Shown here: positions 63,671 to 64,000 of the stretch, one piece after another | Layout: each line of letters opens with the position of its first letter | Position numbering within the stretch: the first letter of the stretch is position 1 | Origin: Colius striatus | Lineage: Eukaryota; Chordata; Aves; Coliiformes; Coliidae | Length of the DNA: 64,000 nucleotides | Assembly (NCBI RefSeq): GCF_028858725.1 | Contig: NC_084763.1 | Location: 5,022,001-5,086,000, forward strand | Direction: 5' to 3' | Position numbers and translations under genes: made by a program | The notes under the pieces: generated by a model | What the model was told of the DNA's origin: nothing | Seen by the model: only the letters and a program-made list of their open reading frames with translations | Database searches by the model: none

Positions 63671-64000
63671 ATCACAGAACGGTAGGGGTTGGAAGGGACC
63701 TTTAGAGATCATCCAGTCCAACCCCCCTGCAGAAGCAGGGTCACCTAGATCAGGTCACACAGGAACGTGTCCAGGTGGGTCTTGAAGACTTCCAAGGAAG
63801 GAGCCTCCACAACCCCTCTGGGCAGCCTGTGCCAGGGCTCCCTCACTGAAACAGGGAAACAGCTTTTTCTTATGTTTAAGTGGAACTGTTTGTGTTCCAG
63901 CTTCATCCCACTACCCCTTGTCCTGTTGCTGGCTACTATAGAAAAAAGGGATGTTCCAACCTCCTGACACCCACCCTTTAGGTATTTATAAATGTTAATA
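63671..64000 (-). repeat. CR1 LINE 3' end running off the right edge (antisense)
   Basis: GATCACAGAACGGTAGGGGT through the antisense 3' UTR to ACACCCACCCTTTAGGTATT at the window end. It continues beyond 64000. Confidence 0.93.

Overview
This window reads as a bird nuclear chromosome. Introns have GT-AG boundaries, CpG-island promoters occur, and chicken-repeat-1 (CR1) LINE 3' ends appear about every 2-3 kb in both orientations, alongside an avian-type ERV solo LTR. The gene order CX3CR1 - CCR8 - SLC25A38 - RPSA matches the human 3p22 block, so this is conserved amniote synteny.

Layout: positions 1-2386 hold no recognised gene apart from a probable CX3CR1 3' UTR. CX3CR1 (minus strand, 2387-3451) is one intact coding exon. 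About 21 kb without a recognised gene follows (3.5-24.3 kb), with CR1 fragments, a compact cluster of bZIP-type palindromes near 19.9 kb and a 1,095-bp solo LTR (20607-21701) with a 5-bp target duplication. CCR8-like (minus, 24284-25378) is the second intact chemokine receptor. SLC25A38 (plus, 31679-36919) can be rebuilt as seven coding exons in consistent phase (288 aa). It has a CpG-island promoter and one non-canonical GC-AG intron. RPSA (plus, about 43.5-48.5 kb) has a TATA/TOP promoter, six coding exons (296 aa), a poly(A) signal, and two mutually related H/ACA snoRNAs in introns 3 and 4. From about 59.8 kb to the right edge, two minus-strand exons encode the C-terminal part of a TMC1/TMC2-like protein. 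The rest of that gene lies beyond 64000, and its last exon(s) were not located.

Functionally this is a neighbourhood rather than an operon. It contains two leukocyte chemokine receptors, a mitochondrial glycine carrier needed for haem synthesis, a ribosomal protein gene that hosts snoRNAs which modify rRNA, and part of a probable mechanotransduction-channel gene. I found no CRISPR array, tRNA, rRNA gene or new multi-gene system. The most checkable unusual items are the GC-AG intron, the paired snoRNAs, the TMC-like exon lying between two inverted CR1 copies, the bZIP palindrome cluster and the solo LTR.
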